DNA of 64,000 nt from CAVQCT01 sp964371785 (GCA_964371785.1 CAYJOL010000007.1:1-64000), one strand, 5' to 3'. Positions 37,751-47,037 are shown, numbered from the stretch's first letter. Made by a program: numbers and translations. The notes: generated by a model from the letters alone, not told the origin.

Positions 37751-39316
37751 TCATTTAGCGTACTCAGTCGCCCGGGTTTCTCTGATGACGGTGACCTTGA
37801 TTTGACCCGGGTACTGCATCTCTTTTTCTATCTTTTCAGCGATATCGGTGGCGAGAATGGTCGTGCCGAGGTCATCGAGGTTCTCATTTTCGACGATAAC
37901 GCGGATCTCCCGACCGGCCTGAATCGCGTATGCTTTCGCCACGCCCTTAAAGCTATCAGCCAGCTCTTCGAGTTGTTGCAGGCGTTTTACGTAGGCTTCG
38001 AGCGGCTCTCTGCGCGCGCCCGGACGAGCGCCGGAGATTGCGTCGGCCGCCTGAACGAGTACGGGATAGGGGCTATTCATCGGAACATCGCCGTGATGCG
38101 ACTCGATGGCATTTATCACATAGTCGCTCTCTTTGAAGCGCCGCATGAAGTCGGCGCCGATTTGCGTGTGCGTGCCTTCGGTTTCACGATCAATCGCCTT
38201 GCCGATATCGTGGAGCAATCCACACCGTTTGGCCACCTGGGCATCGAGTTCAAGTTCAGCCGCCATCAATCCGCAGAGCATGGCTACTTCCTTTGAGTGA
38301 GCCAGCACGTTCTGGCCATACGAAGTGCGGAAGTTCAGCTTTCCCATCTGGTAGACAATTTCGGGGTGGAGACCATGGATGCCCAATTCGAAGCAGGCCT
38401 GTTCCCCCGCTTCACGGATAATGACTTCCATCTCCTTTTGCGCCTTCTCCACCACCTCTTCAATTCGGGTCGGGTGAATGCGGCCGTCGGTAATCAATTT
38501 TTCGAGCGCCATCCGGGCAATCTCGCGTCGAACCGGATCATAGCCGGACAGGATGACGGCTTCCGGCGTATCATCGACGATGACATCGATTCCGGTGGCA
38601 GTTTCAAACGATCTTATATTGCGCCCTTCGCGACCGATGATGCGCCCTTTCATCTCATCCGATGGCAGATTGACGACCGACACGGTCGATTCGACAGTAT
38701 GATCGGCGGCACATCGATAGATCGCCGAGAGGATGATCTCTTTGACTTCCTTTTCCGCGTCCTGTTCGGCCTTTTCTTTGATCTCTTTGATATGAGCAGC
38801 GGCTTCGGCTTTGGCGGCATGAATCATGTTATCCATCAGTTGCCGCTTGGCTTCTTCGGGAGTCATCTGCGCGATTTTCTGGAGTTTATCGTTCTGAGCA
38901 TTAATGATCTGGGTGAGTTCGTTTTCGCGAAGTTCAATCCCTTTTTCGCGGGCCAGCAGGTTCTTTTCACGATTGGTCAGCTCGCGTTCCCGCACTTCCA
39001 GGAATTCCAGCTTCTTTTGTACACTGCTTTGCTGAGCTTCAAGTTTCTTGTCGAGGTCTTCGAGCTGCCGACGCTTCTTTTCCGACTCGGTTTCGAATTC
39101 ACCTTTAAGTTTGAGCCATTCCTCGCGGGCTTCCAGAACCGCTTCTTTCTTGCGGATCTTGGCTTCGTTTTCAGCCTCGATGATTATCTTTTTTGCTGCG
39201 GCCTCGGCTTCGCTGAGCTTGAGTGCGTTAGCGCGTTTGGCAAGAAAACTGAACAGCACAAACGAGGCAACACTCACCACTACGGCAATCGCAACAAAGA
39301 TTATGGTGTCAGTCAT
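37751..39316 (-). CDS. rny: Ribonuclease Y
   Basis: A 521-residue membrane-anchored endoribonuclease that starts mRNA decay. The N-terminal membrane helix (about 4-24) is followed by a long coiled coil (about 30-200), a KH domain (GREGRNIRSFETATGIDV) and an HD domain with KRCGLLHDIGKAID. The ATG at 39316 is chosen because GGGAGG lies 5 nt upstream and the membrane helix then sits at the N-terminus. An antisense open frame across the coiled coil is a by-product of its charged composition. The genes zapA upstream and ymdB downstream share its strand. Confidence 0.96.
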   Translation of the reverse strand: MTDTIIFVAIAVVVSVASFVLFSFLAKRANALKLSEAEAAAKKIIIEAENEAKIRKKEAVLEAREEWLKLKGEFETESEKKRRQLEDLDKKLEAQQSSVQKKLEFLEVRERELTNREKNLLAREKGIELRENELTQIINAQNDKLQKIAQMTPEEAKRQLMDNMIHAAKAEAAAHIKEIKEKAEQDAEKEVKEIILSAIYRCAADHTVESTVSVVNLPSDEMKGRIIGREGRNIRSFETATGIDVIVDDTPEAVILSGYDPVRREIARMALEKLITDGRIHPTRIEEVVEKAQKEMEVIIREAGEQACFELGIHGLHPEIVYQMGKLNFRTSYGQNVLAHSKEVAMLCGLMAAELELDAQVAKRCGLLHDIGKAIDRETEGTHTQIGADFMRRFKESDYVINAIESHHGDVPMNSPYPVLVQAADAISGARPGARREPLEAYVKRLQQLEELADSFKGVAKAYAIQAGREIRVIVENENLDDLGTTILATDIAEKIEKEMQYPGQIKVTVIRETRATEYAK

Positions 39317-39417
39317 CAGGTCCTCCCGTCCGACAAAAGTCTGTCGAACGTTCAATCTATTTAGAGAATTGTGGGAGTAAGAATAAGGACTGGATTGGAA
39401 AGTCTTTGCTAAGAGGC

Positions 39418-39711
39418 CTAGGCTCTATCGGCAAGCGCCCGGTCAAGCCGTTCAATCATGGAATCAATGTGATGCCCCAGATGAGCCTGAGATTGTTGGA
39501 GTTGATCTCTATTCTCATACAGCTCCGAGGCTATCGACATGGCTGCCAGGATGGCAACTTTGTCACGCGCCGCAACACGACTGCTTCGCGCCGTTTCCTT
39601 CATTCTGGAATCGACAAAATCGGCAACTCTGGAAATATACGATGGATCGTTGGCCCCTATAATCGGGTACTCTTCACCATATATCTGCACCGTTACTTTA
39701 TTTTCAGTCAT
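39418..39711 (-). CDS. zapA: Cell division protein ZapA
   Basis: A 97-residue protein that cross-links FtsZ filaments at mid-cell. The globular N-terminal domain has VTVQIYGEEYPI and FVDSRMKETA, and the C-terminal helix forms a coiled coil (YENRDQLQQSQAHLGHHID). The length matches the family. It is the first gene of the zapA-rny-ymdB-folD run, about 68 nt downstream of a good promoter. Confidence 0.9.
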   Translation of the reverse strand: MTENKVTVQIYGEEYPIIGANDPSYISRVADFVDSRMKETARSSRVAARDKVAILAAMSIASELYENRDQLQQSQAHLGHHIDSMIERLDRALADRA

Positions 39712-39778
39712 ACACCCAGCGTAGGCTTATAAGCAAGTACTAACCTTCTATTCTCTTATCCCACCACTACATATCAAA

Positions 39779-39808
39779 ATAGTACGAAAACGCTATCAAT
39801 TAAGTCAA
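39779..39808 (-). promoter_or_regulatory. Sigma-70 promoter of zapA-rny run
   Basis: TTGACT (39803-39808), an 18-bp spacer and TACTAT (39779-39784) on the minus strand. Confidence 0.6.
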
Positions 39809-39820
39809 GCAAAAAACGCC

Positions 39821-40060
39821 TCAAGCCAGATTCTCCAGCTGATCAAGTCGGCTGAGAATACTGGTTAATTTCGTCCGGACAGCCTCAGAACGGTCACTTT
39901 CGGAGGCACGAAGGGTGTCATATTCGCGGCGAATCTTCTGAAGTTCGTCCTTGAGCTGGGCGTTCTCCTGGTGCAAACTCAAGTTGAGTTGTCTCAGCTG
40001 CTCATAGCTAGCTATAAACTGGTCGAGTTTGCCTGCAAGGACATTCAACTTATCTTCCAT
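39821..40060 (-). CDS. ZapB-like coiled-coil protein
   Basis: A 79-residue protein made almost wholly of heptad repeats (EDKLNVLAGKLDQFIASYEQ; LNLSLHQENAQLKDELQKI). This is the pattern of ZapB, a cell-division coiled coil that binds ZapA. The assignment is by composition, size and adjacency to zapA, not by a diagnostic motif. It lies 2 bp after pheT and is probably co-transcribed with it. Confidence 0.65.
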   Translation of the reverse strand: MEDKLNVLAGKLDQFIASYEQLRQLNLSLHQENAQLKDELQKIRREYDTLRASESDRSEAVRTKLTSILSRLDQLENLA

Positions 40061-40062
40061 AC

Positions 40063-42447
40063 TTACTTATCCCTGATTTGTGCATTCAATTTATTCTTTA
40101 GATTATCGATAACAAGTAATTGTTTCTCATCAACTTGCTCGCCGGAAAGATTGCCTTCCAGGGAACGATATTTGATTGCAATAGCTATCGACTTTTTTCC
40201 GGGTTCAATCGGCTTACCGGTATATAAGTCGAATATCTCCACTGACTCCGCCAGCTCACCGGCGGCCTGCCTGACCGCACGGACCACCTCTCCGGCTTTC
40301 ACCCGCTCATCCACTATTATGGCCAGATCGCGGGGTGCCGCCGGATAAATCGGAAGCGGATGATATTTTGCCTTTCGTCCGCTTAGGGGCAGCAGGATGT
40401 CGAGGTCCAGCTCCGCGACGTAAACGGTCTGTTTAATATCGAACCTGCGAGCAATTTCTGGAATGACTTTTCCGATACTACCAATTACTCGTGTCCCGGC
40501 GATTATGTCAAAACATATTTGCTTATCAAAGTAAGCAATACGAGCGGGCCGATAGGTTGTTTCGCCCCATCCGAAATGGTCGGCCAGCAGGGAAATCGGA
40601 CCGGCTATATCATAAAAATCGTATGCCCTGGGGCGGTCGCGCCAGGTATGCGGAGTCTCACCGGTGACGCCGATCGAAAGTCGAAGTTTTTCGGACCACT
40701 CGCCCTCTGAATCCGGTGGAAAGTATGCTTTACCAATCTCAAACAGGCAGAGATCCAGATTGCGGTGCGAGATGTTGTGGCTCATCGCCGTCAGCATCGT
40801 TTGAACCAGCGTGTTCCGCATGATATCCAGATCCTCGGAAACCGGGTTGACGATACGGAGACTGGGCAGTTCAGGATTGAGCAGACGGGCCAGCCTGCTG
40901 TCGGCTAGACCGTGACTTATCATTTCATCGAAACCGGAGCCGGTCAGCAACGACCTGGCTTCCGAACGGAATCTGTCGTAGTGGTGGATCGGGGTGTACA
41001 ACCGGCCGATGTTCTCTGTCGAATCAACCACTGAATCGTAGCCCTGAATTCGGCCCACTTCCTCAATCAGGTCGACTTCGCGCTCAATATCCGGTCGGAA
41101 GGTCGGGACCTTCACCCGGAGCGGTGAAACTCCTGAGACCTCGAACTCCAGATGGGCGAGAATTTCCTTGATTCGCTCGGTAGTCAAATTCAGTCCAAGA
41201 ATCGCATTGCATCGCTCGGGTCTGAATGAAATCTCGATCGGCCTGATATTGGTGGGATAACAGTCGACTATCCCGGCGAGCACTTCCCCACCGCAGACTT
41301 CAGCCATGAGGCTGGCCGCACGGTTAATGGCAGGCTCGATACCGTTCGGATCGGCTCCTTTTTCAAATCGGGTCGAGGATTCCGAAACAATTCCGAGCTG
41401 CTTGCGGCTTTTGCGTGTCACCGAAGGATTGAAATAGGCCGCTTCCAGCAGAATGTTGGTGGTTGTCGACCCCACTTCGGAATCCAATCCTCCCATCACA
41501 CCGCCCGCGGCGACCCCGGTTTTGCCATTGGTTATCAGCAGGACTTCCGGTGTGAGTTCATGCTTCGTGCCGTCGAGAGTGGTAAAGACTTCTTTGGGCC
41601 GCGCCCGCCTGACTACCACTTCGTTCGAGCCAAATCGATCAAGGTCGAAAGCATGCAAAGGATGCCCTGTCTCAAGCATCACAAGGTTGGTGATATCAAC
41701 AACATTTGAGATCGGCCGAATCCCCGCCGTAAGTAGTTTTTTCTTCAGCCACCATGGCGAGGGCCCGATTTTTACATCCCGGATCACACGTGCTGCGTAT
41801 CTCGGACAGGCTTGCGGGTCTTCGATTGATATCTTTATATAAGACGACGCTTTTCCCGTCGACTCATGTACCGAGACTTTCGGACGCACTACTTTGCCAA
41901 GTGACAGCGCCGCCAGATCCCGTGCTATGCCTATCGCACACATCGAATCGGGGCGATTCGGCGTAAGTTCAAACGTCATGACGAAATCGTCGTAGTCGAG
42001 AGCCTTGGCCAGTGGTTCCCCCAACGTAAGCTCAGCCGGCAGGACCATGATGCCCGCATGGTCATCGGAAATGCCAAGTTCACGCTCTGAACAGATCATC
42101 GCCGACGACTCGATCCCTCGGATCTTTGTTTTCTTGATGATAATATCGCCGACGAGTTTCGCACCTTCAAGCGCAACCGACACTCTTTGTCCGACTGCGA
42201 CATTAGGGGCGCCGCAGACGACATCAAGCTTTCTCTCTCCCAGATCGATAGTGGCAAGTTGAATCTTCGAGGCGCCTTCGATCGGCCTCAAATCCGTCAC
42301 TTTTCCTACCACCACATTGTTAAGATGATTTGAGGTCGGCTCGACATACTCGCAGGCGGTTCCGCACAGGGTCAGGCGATCGGCCATCTCCTGGGCTGAC
42401 CAGTCAAGTCCGGTCAGCTCTTTTAGCCAGTTGTAGGAAATCTTCAT
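40063..42447 (-). CDS. pheT: Phenylalanyl-tRNA synthetase beta subunit
   Basis: A 794-residue subunit of the alpha2-beta2 enzyme charging tRNA-Phe. It has the N-terminal tRNA-binding domain (about 40-150), the B3/B4 editing region with SSTRFEKGADPNG, the B5 domain and a C-terminal anticodon-binding ferredoxin fold. The length is normal. It lies 2 bp after pheS. Confidence 0.97.
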   Translation of the reverse strand: MKISYNWLKELTGLDWSAQEMADRLTLCGTACEYVEPTSNHLNNVVVGKVTDLRPIEGASKIQLATIDLGERKLDVVCGAPNVAVGQRVSVALEGAKLVGDIIIKKTKIRGIESSAMICSERELGISDDHAGIMVLPAELTLGEPLAKALDYDDFVMTFELTPNRPDSMCAIGIARDLAALSLGKVVRPKVSVHESTGKASSYIKISIEDPQACPRYAARVIRDVKIGPSPWWLKKKLLTAGIRPISNVVDITNLVMLETGHPLHAFDLDRFGSNEVVVRRARPKEVFTTLDGTKHELTPEVLLITNGKTGVAAGGVMGGLDSEVGSTTTNILLEAAYFNPSVTRKSRKQLGIVSESSTRFEKGADPNGIEPAINRAASLMAEVCGGEVLAGIVDCYPTNIRPIEISFRPERCNAILGLNLTTERIKEILAHLEFEVSGVSPLRVKVPTFRPDIEREVDLIEEVGRIQGYDSVVDSTENIGRLYTPIHHYDRFRSEARSLLTGSGFDEMISHGLADSRLARLLNPELPSLRIVNPVSEDLDIMRNTLVQTMLTAMSHNISHRNLDLCLFEIGKAYFPPDSEGEWSEKLRLSIGVTGETPHTWRDRPRAYDFYDIAGPISLLADHFGWGETTYRPARIAYFDKQICFDIIAGTRVIGSIGKVIPEIARRFDIKQTVYVAELDLDILLPLSGRKAKYHPLPIYPAAPRDLAIIVDERVKAGEVVRAVRQAAGELAESVEIFDLYTGKPIEPGKKSIAIAIKYRSLEGNLSGEQVDEKQLLVIDNLKNKLNAQIRDK

Positions 42448-42449
42448 AT

Positions 42450-43469
42450 CTATCTGAACTGTCTTAGGAATCTCACGTCGTTGTTAAAGAAAAGCCGAAT
42501 ATCATTGATGCCATATTTCTGCATGGCCGGTCTTTCCACCCCCATGCCGAACGCATAGCCGGTGTACTTCTCAGAATCAATGCCTGCTTTCTGCAGTACA
42601 TTGGGGTCGATCATGCCGCACCCAAGAATCTCCAGCCAGCCGGAGTACTTGCAAACCTGACACCCGCTCCCTTTACAGAGAAAGCATGAGATATCGACTT
42701 CGGCCGACGGTTCCGTGAACGGGAAGAATGATGGGCGAAAGCGTAGTTTGAGTCCTTCGCCGAAGAAGGCGTGCGCGAACGCCACAATAGCGCCCTTGAG
42801 GTCGGCCATGGAGACACCCTGGTCGACCAGGAATCCATCGACCTGATGAAAAGCCACGTGCGAGCGTGTGGAGATAGCTTCGTTCCGGTAGCACAACCCC
42901 GGCGTAATAATCTTTATAGGGGGCTGATGGGTCTCCAGGAACCGCGCCTGGACCGGCGTAGTATGGGTGCGCAGGAGCCGTCCATGCTCCACGAACATAG
43001 TATCCTGCATATCGCGGGCGGGGTGGTCCGGCGGAAAATTGAGCGCCTCAAAATTATAGTAGTCGGTTTCCACATCCGGCCCCCGGGCGATTTCGAATCC
43101 CATGCCGTGAAATATTGTACAGATCTCGTCAATTACCTGGTAGACTACATGCGGAACACCTGTTCGGGTTCCGGTCCCGGGGAGGGTAGGATCAAAGGCG
43201 GATTCGATTACTTCGGTATTGAGAGATTTTACAGCAACGGCGAATTTCTGCTCGAGCTCTGCCCGCACGGCGTTGGCCGCCGCACCGGTTTTCTTCTTTT
43301 CCTCGTCCGGCAGGTCCTTGAGGCTCTTGAGAATGGATGTAAGCTCCCCTTTACGTCCCAGATACTTGACCTGGAGCTCATTAAGCACGTCGAGCGAACC
43401 AGCTTGACTGATTCGCCCTAGCGCTTCGTCTTTGAGCCTGGCAACAGCCTCCAGAAGTGACATGGACAA
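42450..43469 (-). CDS. pheS: Phenylalanyl-tRNA synthetase alpha subunit
   Basis: A 339-residue catalytic subunit. Class II motifs are visible: TRSHVAFHQVDGFLVDQG (motif 2 region) and GFGMGVERPAM-like motif 3 (written AFGMGVERPAMQKYG). The N-terminal helical coiled coil binds tRNA. It is within the thrS-infC-rpmI-rplT-pheS-pheT order known from E. coli, 12 bp after rplT. Confidence 0.97.
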   Translation of the reverse strand: MSMSLLEAVARLKDEALGRISQAGSLDVLNELQVKYLGRKGELTSILKSLKDLPDEEKKKTGAAANAVRAELEQKFAVAVKSLNTEVIESAFDPTLPGTGTRTGVPHVVYQVIDEICTIFHGMGFEIARGPDVETDYYNFEALNFPPDHPARDMQDTMFVEHGRLLRTHTTPVQARFLETHQPPIKIITPGLCYRNEAISTRSHVAFHQVDGFLVDQGVSMADLKGAIVAFAHAFFGEGLKLRFRPSFFPFTEPSAEVDISCFLCKGSGCQVCKYSGWLEILGCGMIDPNVLQKAGIDSEKYTGYAFGMGVERPAMQKYGINDIRLFFNNDVRFLRQFR

Positions 43470-43481
43470 TCACTCGAAGAG

Positions 43482-43832
43482 TTAGTTGCCGGCTGACATT
43501 TTTACGAGATTGGAGAAAGTGGCCATATCCCGGGCGGCGATATCCGCCAATACCTTCCTGTCGAGATTGACGCCGGCTTTCTTGAGTCCTGCGATAAATG
43601 TAGAGTAGTTTGTTCCGTTCATCTGGGCGGCCGCCGAAATACGGGCGATCCACAAAGCACGGAAAGTTCGCTTTTTGGCCCGGCGGTCACGATAGGCATA
43701 CTTCAGGCCCTTATGCACCGTCTCGAGCGCGGTGCGATAGAGCCGTCCGCGACCGTTGAATCCGCCCTTGGCGCGGTCGAGAACTTTCTTGTGCCGCCGA
43801 TGAGCGGCTACGTTATTTTTAGCGCGTGGCAT
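43482..43832 (-). CDS. rplT: 50S ribosomal protein L20
   Basis: A 116-residue protein that binds 23S rRNA early in large-subunit assembly. It opens MPRAKNNVAAHRRHKKVL and contains YRDRRAKKRTFRALWIARI, the family signature. In E. coli and Bacillus L20 represses its own operon by binding the leader; no such site was identified here. GGAGAT lies upstream of the ATG. The gene is 33 bp after rpmI. Confidence 0.97.
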   Translation of the reverse strand: MPRAKNNVAAHRRHKKVLDRAKGGFNGRGRLYRTALETVHKGLKYAYRDRRAKKRTFRALWIARISAAAQMNGTNYSTFIAGLKKAGVNLDRKVLADIAARDMATFSNLVKMSAGN

Positions 43833-43865
43833 TTCAGTTTATCTCCTTCGTTAATAAGCAACCGA

Positions 43866-44060
43866 CTAATACGGCAGCATGTGGTTTACGCGGTTGGTAT
43901 CGGCACTGGAAATCAGTGTCGCTTTGCGCAAACCTCTTTTGCGTTTCTTCGTCTTCTTGGTCAAAATATGCGACTTAAACGCCTTGTATCTTTTGACCTT
44001 GCCGGAGCCGGTCTTTTTGAACCGCTTGGCGGCTCCTCTTTGCGTTTTGATTTTCGGCAT
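43866..44060 (-). CDS. rpmI: 50S ribosomal protein L35
   Basis: A 64-residue basic protein of the large subunit. MPKIKTQRGAAKRFKKTGSG is the family N-terminus and RVNHMLPY the usual end. It lies 24 bp after infC. Confidence 0.97.
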   Translation of the reverse strand: MPKIKTQRGAAKRFKKTGSGKVKRYKAFKSHILTKKTKKRKRGLRKATLISSADTNRVNHMLPY

Positions 44061-44084
44061 TGTTAATATATCCTCAAATGATTA

Positions 44085-44762
44085 TTAATTCTCTTCTTCA
44101 TGTTCTTCGGTCGAAACTTGAGACTCGATCTCAATATTCTCGCCGTCATCGTGCTCCCGGACAGTGTCATGTTCGTCATGCTCTTTGTCATGTTCGTCAG
44201 GCTCTTTGGCGGCCGGCTTACTTCCTTTAGACTTCAGGGCCTTCAGGACTTCAGGATTAGGAGCCATGACCATAATCATATTTCGCCCTTCCTGCTTGGG
44301 AGGAAACTCCACTATGGCGACGTCTTTCAATTCCAGCGCGACTCTTTCCAGCACCTTTTGTCCGAATTCCGTGTGGGCCATTTCACGGCCACGAAACATC
44401 ACGAATGCCTTGACTTTGCTGCCGGATTCGATGAACTCACGGACATGGCGCGTCTTGAAATTGAAATCATGTTCGTCAATCTTCGGGCGATAACGCATCT
44501 CCTTCATCTGGAAGGCATGCTGTTTTTTCTTGGCCAACTTATCTTTTTTGGTCAGCTCGTATTTCAGTTTGCCATAATCAAGGATACGGCAGACGGGCGG
44601 TCGACTGGTCGGAGAAACTTCGACCAAGTCAAGACCCTGCTCACGCGCTCTTGCAAGTGCTTCATCCGTTGGAATAATCCCCAGCTGGTCTCCTTCGGGG
44701 CCGATTAGGCGGACCGGTGAGATCCTGATCTGGTGATTAATCCGTAAGTCTTTGCTGGCTAT
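44085..44762 (-). CDS. infC: Translation initiation factor IF-3, AUA start
   Basis: IF-3 binds the 30S subunit and checks start codons. The 225-residue protein begins ASKDLRINHQIRISPVRLIG after the initiator, as in other IF-3s, and includes LVEVSPTSRPPVCRILDYGK. No ATG, GTG or TTG is in frame near this end. The only codon placed 5 nt after the Shine-Dalgarno AGGAGG (44768-44773) is ATA at 44760-44762. E. coli infC uses AUU for autoregulation, so a rare start is expected in this family. A C-terminal tail of about 45 residues is rich in His, Asp and Glu (EHDKEHDEHDTVREHDDGEN) and is unusual. Confidence 0.9.
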   Translation of the reverse strand: MASKDLRINHQIRISPVRLIGPEGDQLGIIPTDEALARAREQGLDLVEVSPTSRPPVCRILDYGKLKYELTKKDKLAKKKQHAFQMKEMRYRPKIDEHDFNFKTRHVREFIESGSKVKAFVMFRGREMAHTEFGQKVLERVALELKDVAIVEFPPKQEGRNMIMVMAPNPEVLKALKSKGSKPAAKEPDEHDKEHDEHDTVREHDDGENIEIESQVSTEEHEEEN

Positions 44763-44783
44763 ACAATCCTCCTGAACAAATTG

Positions 44784-46712
44784 CTAATTCGAAACGAGAC
44801 CCTTGGAAACGATTTCCTGTTCCAACATCGCTATGGCCTCATCGGTTCCTTTTGCTCCCAAGTCACCGGTGCCGTGCTTGCGCACCGAAACCTGGCCGGC
44901 CTCAACTTCCTTGGCACCGACAATGAACATATACGGGACCTTGAATAACTCGGCGTCGCGTATCTTGGCGCCGATTTTTTCCGACCGGTCGTCGAGCACA
45001 ACCCGAAGGCCGCGCCGTTTAAGCCGGTCCACGACACCCGCGGCGTATTCATTGAAGCTGTCCGTGATAGGCAAGACTTTGACTTGAACCGGAGCCAGCC
45101 AGAGCGGGAAGTTGCCCGCATAGTGTTCTATCAACACGCCGAAAAATCGTTCAATCGAGCCTAACAAGGCCCGATGTATCATAAACGGGCGCTTTTGCTG
45201 CCCGTCCGAGTCAATATAATATAGTTCGAATCGTTCGGGCAAGTTAAAATCGAACTGGATGGTCGAGCACTGCCAACTCCGGCCCAGTGCGTCTTTGATT
45301 TTGATGTCGATTTTCGGGCCATAGAACGCGCCGCCGCCTTCGTCCGTGGAGTACTTCAAGCCGGCCCTGGTAAGCGTCTCGCGTAGCCCTTCCTCAGCGC
45401 GGCGCCAATCGGCCACGTCTCCAACCGCCTTTTCCGGACGAGTCGACAGATAGATATCATAATCCGTGAAGCCGAACGACTTCAAGATATGGACGCAGAA
45501 GTCGAGTATCCAGAACAGCTCTTCTTCCATCTTTTCCTGGGCGACAAAATGGTGCGCGTCGTCCTGAGTGAAGCCTCTCACGCGCATGAGCCCATGAAGT
45601 ACGCCGGCCCGCTCATACCGGTACACCGTGCCGAGTTCGGCCCAGCGAAGCGGCAGGTCACGATAGGACCAGAGCCGTGACTTGTACATGTTGATATGAA
45701 ACGGGCAGTTCATCGGTTTCAGCTGATACAGCCGTTCGTCCACATCCATCGGCCCGAACATATTTTCTTTATAGAAATCAGTATGACCGCTTTGATTCCA
45801 GAGGTCGCGCAATGCAATGTGCGGCGAGTATACGAGGTCGTAACCCCAGTTTAGATGTTCACTTCGCCAGAAATTCTCGATCTCGTTGCGCACTCGGGCG
45901 CCCTTGGGAAGCCACAAAATCAGCCCGGCGCCGACACTCTCAGAAATGCTGAAAAGTTCAAGCTGTTTGCCGAGCATACGATGATCGCGCTTTTTGGCTT
46001 CCTCGAGCCGCTGCAAGTACTCATCCAGCATTGACTTTTTCGGAAACGATATGCCGTAAATGCGTTGCAGCATGGGGCGGTGTTCATCGCCGCGCCAGTA
46101 CGCACCAGAGGTGGCTACCAGTTTGAACGACTTGATGATGCCGGTACGGGGAATGTGCGGACCGCGGCAGAGGTCTTCAAACCGAGACTGATAATAAAAA
46201 GTGACCGTGTCATCCGCGATACCTTCAAGCAATTCTATCTTGTACTGGGCATCCTTTGATTGGTAGTATTTGATAGCCTCGTTGCGATTTTTCACTTCGC
46301 AACGGAAGGGAACGTCCTCTTTGACGATTTCCTCCATTCGTTGCTCGATCCGAGCGAGGTCTTCAGGGGAGAATGGCTTCTTGACGTCGAAGTCATAGTA
46401 CCATCCTTCATCGATCGGCGGACCGATCGCCAGTTTCGTTCCGGGGAACAACTCCTGAACAGCCTGGGCCATTATGTGGGAACTCGAGTGCCAGAATACC
46501 GTCCGTCCCTCCGGGTCATCGAAGGTCAAAATCTGAATCGGGGCGTCAGCCGGTATTGGGGCATTGAGATCCTTAACGATCCCGTTAACCTTGATCGCAA
46601 TCGCATCTTTGGCAAGGCGGGGCGAGATTGATTTGGCTACTTCAAACCCCGTCGTGCCGGAATCGAATCCTTTGACGGAACCATCGGGTAATGTAAGTTG
46701 GACCTGTGCCAT
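44784..46712 (-). CDS. thrS: Threonyl-tRNA synthetase
   Basis: A 642-residue enzyme charging tRNA-Thr. It has an N-terminal TGS domain, the editing-domain motif HSSSHIMAQAV, the GPHIPRTG region, catalytic class II motifs (MNCPFHINMYKS; RYERAGVLHGLMRVRGFTQD) and a C-terminal anticodon-binding domain. It starts 73 nt downstream of tRNA-Val and is the head of thrS-infC-rpmI-rplT-pheST. SD GAAGGAAG precedes the ATG. The infC Shine-Dalgarno begins 10 nt after its stop. Confidence 0.97.
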   Translation of the reverse strand: MAQVQLTLPDGSVKGFDSGTTGFEVAKSISPRLAKDAIAIKVNGIVKDLNAPIPADAPIQILTFDDPEGRTVFWHSSSHIMAQAVQELFPGTKLAIGPPIDEGWYYDFDVKKPFSPEDLARIEQRMEEIVKEDVPFRCEVKNRNEAIKYYQSKDAQYKIELLEGIADDTVTFYYQSRFEDLCRGPHIPRTGIIKSFKLVATSGAYWRGDEHRPMLQRIYGISFPKKSMLDEYLQRLEEAKKRDHRMLGKQLELFSISESVGAGLILWLPKGARVRNEIENFWRSEHLNWGYDLVYSPHIALRDLWNQSGHTDFYKENMFGPMDVDERLYQLKPMNCPFHINMYKSRLWSYRDLPLRWAELGTVYRYERAGVLHGLMRVRGFTQDDAHHFVAQEKMEEELFWILDFCVHILKSFGFTDYDIYLSTRPEKAVGDVADWRRAEEGLRETLTRAGLKYSTDEGGGAFYGPKIDIKIKDALGRSWQCSTIQFDFNLPERFELYYIDSDGQQKRPFMIHRALLGSIERFFGVLIEHYAGNFPLWLAPVQVKVLPITDSFNEYAAGVVDRLKRRGLRVVLDDRSEKIGAKIRDAELFKVPYMFIVGAKEVEAGQVSVRKHGTGDLGAKGTDEAIAMLEQEIVSKGLVSN

Positions 46713-46740
46713 CTTCCTTCTATACCGAAAAAAGCAAAGC

Positions 46741-46762
46741 GGGTTACAAGACCCTGTAACCC
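46741..46762 (-). terminator. Hairpin between tRNA-Val and thrS
   Basis: Perfect 8-bp stem GGGTTACA / TGTAACCC (46741-46748, 46755-46762) followed on the minus strand by GCTTTGCTTTTTTCGG. A second stem CACCGT / ACGGTG lies at 46762-46777 and shares one base with the first. It could terminate the tRNA transcript or serve as an attenuator for thrS. Confidence 0.6.
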
Positions 46763-46785
46763 ACCGTCGCTACGGTGAACCTATA

Positions 46786-46862
46786 TGGTGGGCGATACTG
46801 GAATCGAACCAGTGACCCCTTGCATGTCAAGCAAGTACTCTAACCATCTGAGCTAATCGCCC
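46786..46862 (-). tRNA. tRNA-Val (GAC)
   Basis: A 77-nt cloverleaf with encoded CCA. The acceptor stem GGGCGAT pairs with ATCGCCC. The D-arm includes TTAGCTCAGATGGTTAGAG. The anticodon stem CTTGC / GCAAG encloses the loop TTGACAT, anticodon GAC, reading GUC. The T-arm has GGTTCGATTCC. Confidence 0.97.
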
Positions 46863-46906
46863 ATCGCTATTGCTCATAAGCCTAAGTATTCCAAGGCAGT
46901 TGTATA

Positions 46907-46934
46907 TTAATATACGAAAGCGACCCAAAGTCAA
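46907..46934 (-). promoter_or_regulatory. Promoter of tRNA-Val (and perhaps thrS)
   Basis: TTGACT (46929-46934) with TATTAA (46907-46912), spacing 16 bp, on the minus strand about 44 nt above the tRNA. The overlapping ATTAAT gives a 17-bp option. Confidence 0.5.
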
Positions 46935-47037
46935 GGCTTATTTTGCCCCAAGAGTTGGATAAAAGAGGTTGAGACTAAACAGGTTAAAGGGACAGTGGGA
47001 GAGTTGCCCGCTGTCCGTGGGTGGGCATTCGGGTATA

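Noticed and set aside
38297..39364. 355-codon plus-strand frame antisense to rny
   Set aside because: It mirrors the charged coiled-coil of RNase Y, has Phe/Leu-rich low-complexity content and no family match.
39712..39820. 6S RNA next to zapA
   Set aside because: The gap is only 109 bp and holds a promoter; no long bulged hairpin is visible.
44085..44627. Short infC from a TTG at 44627
   Set aside because: It removes the conserved N-terminal domain of IF-3, which is intact upstream to the AUA start.
46713..46785. T-box leader for thrS
   Set aside because: No T-box consensus or specifier loop is visible; the region is too short.
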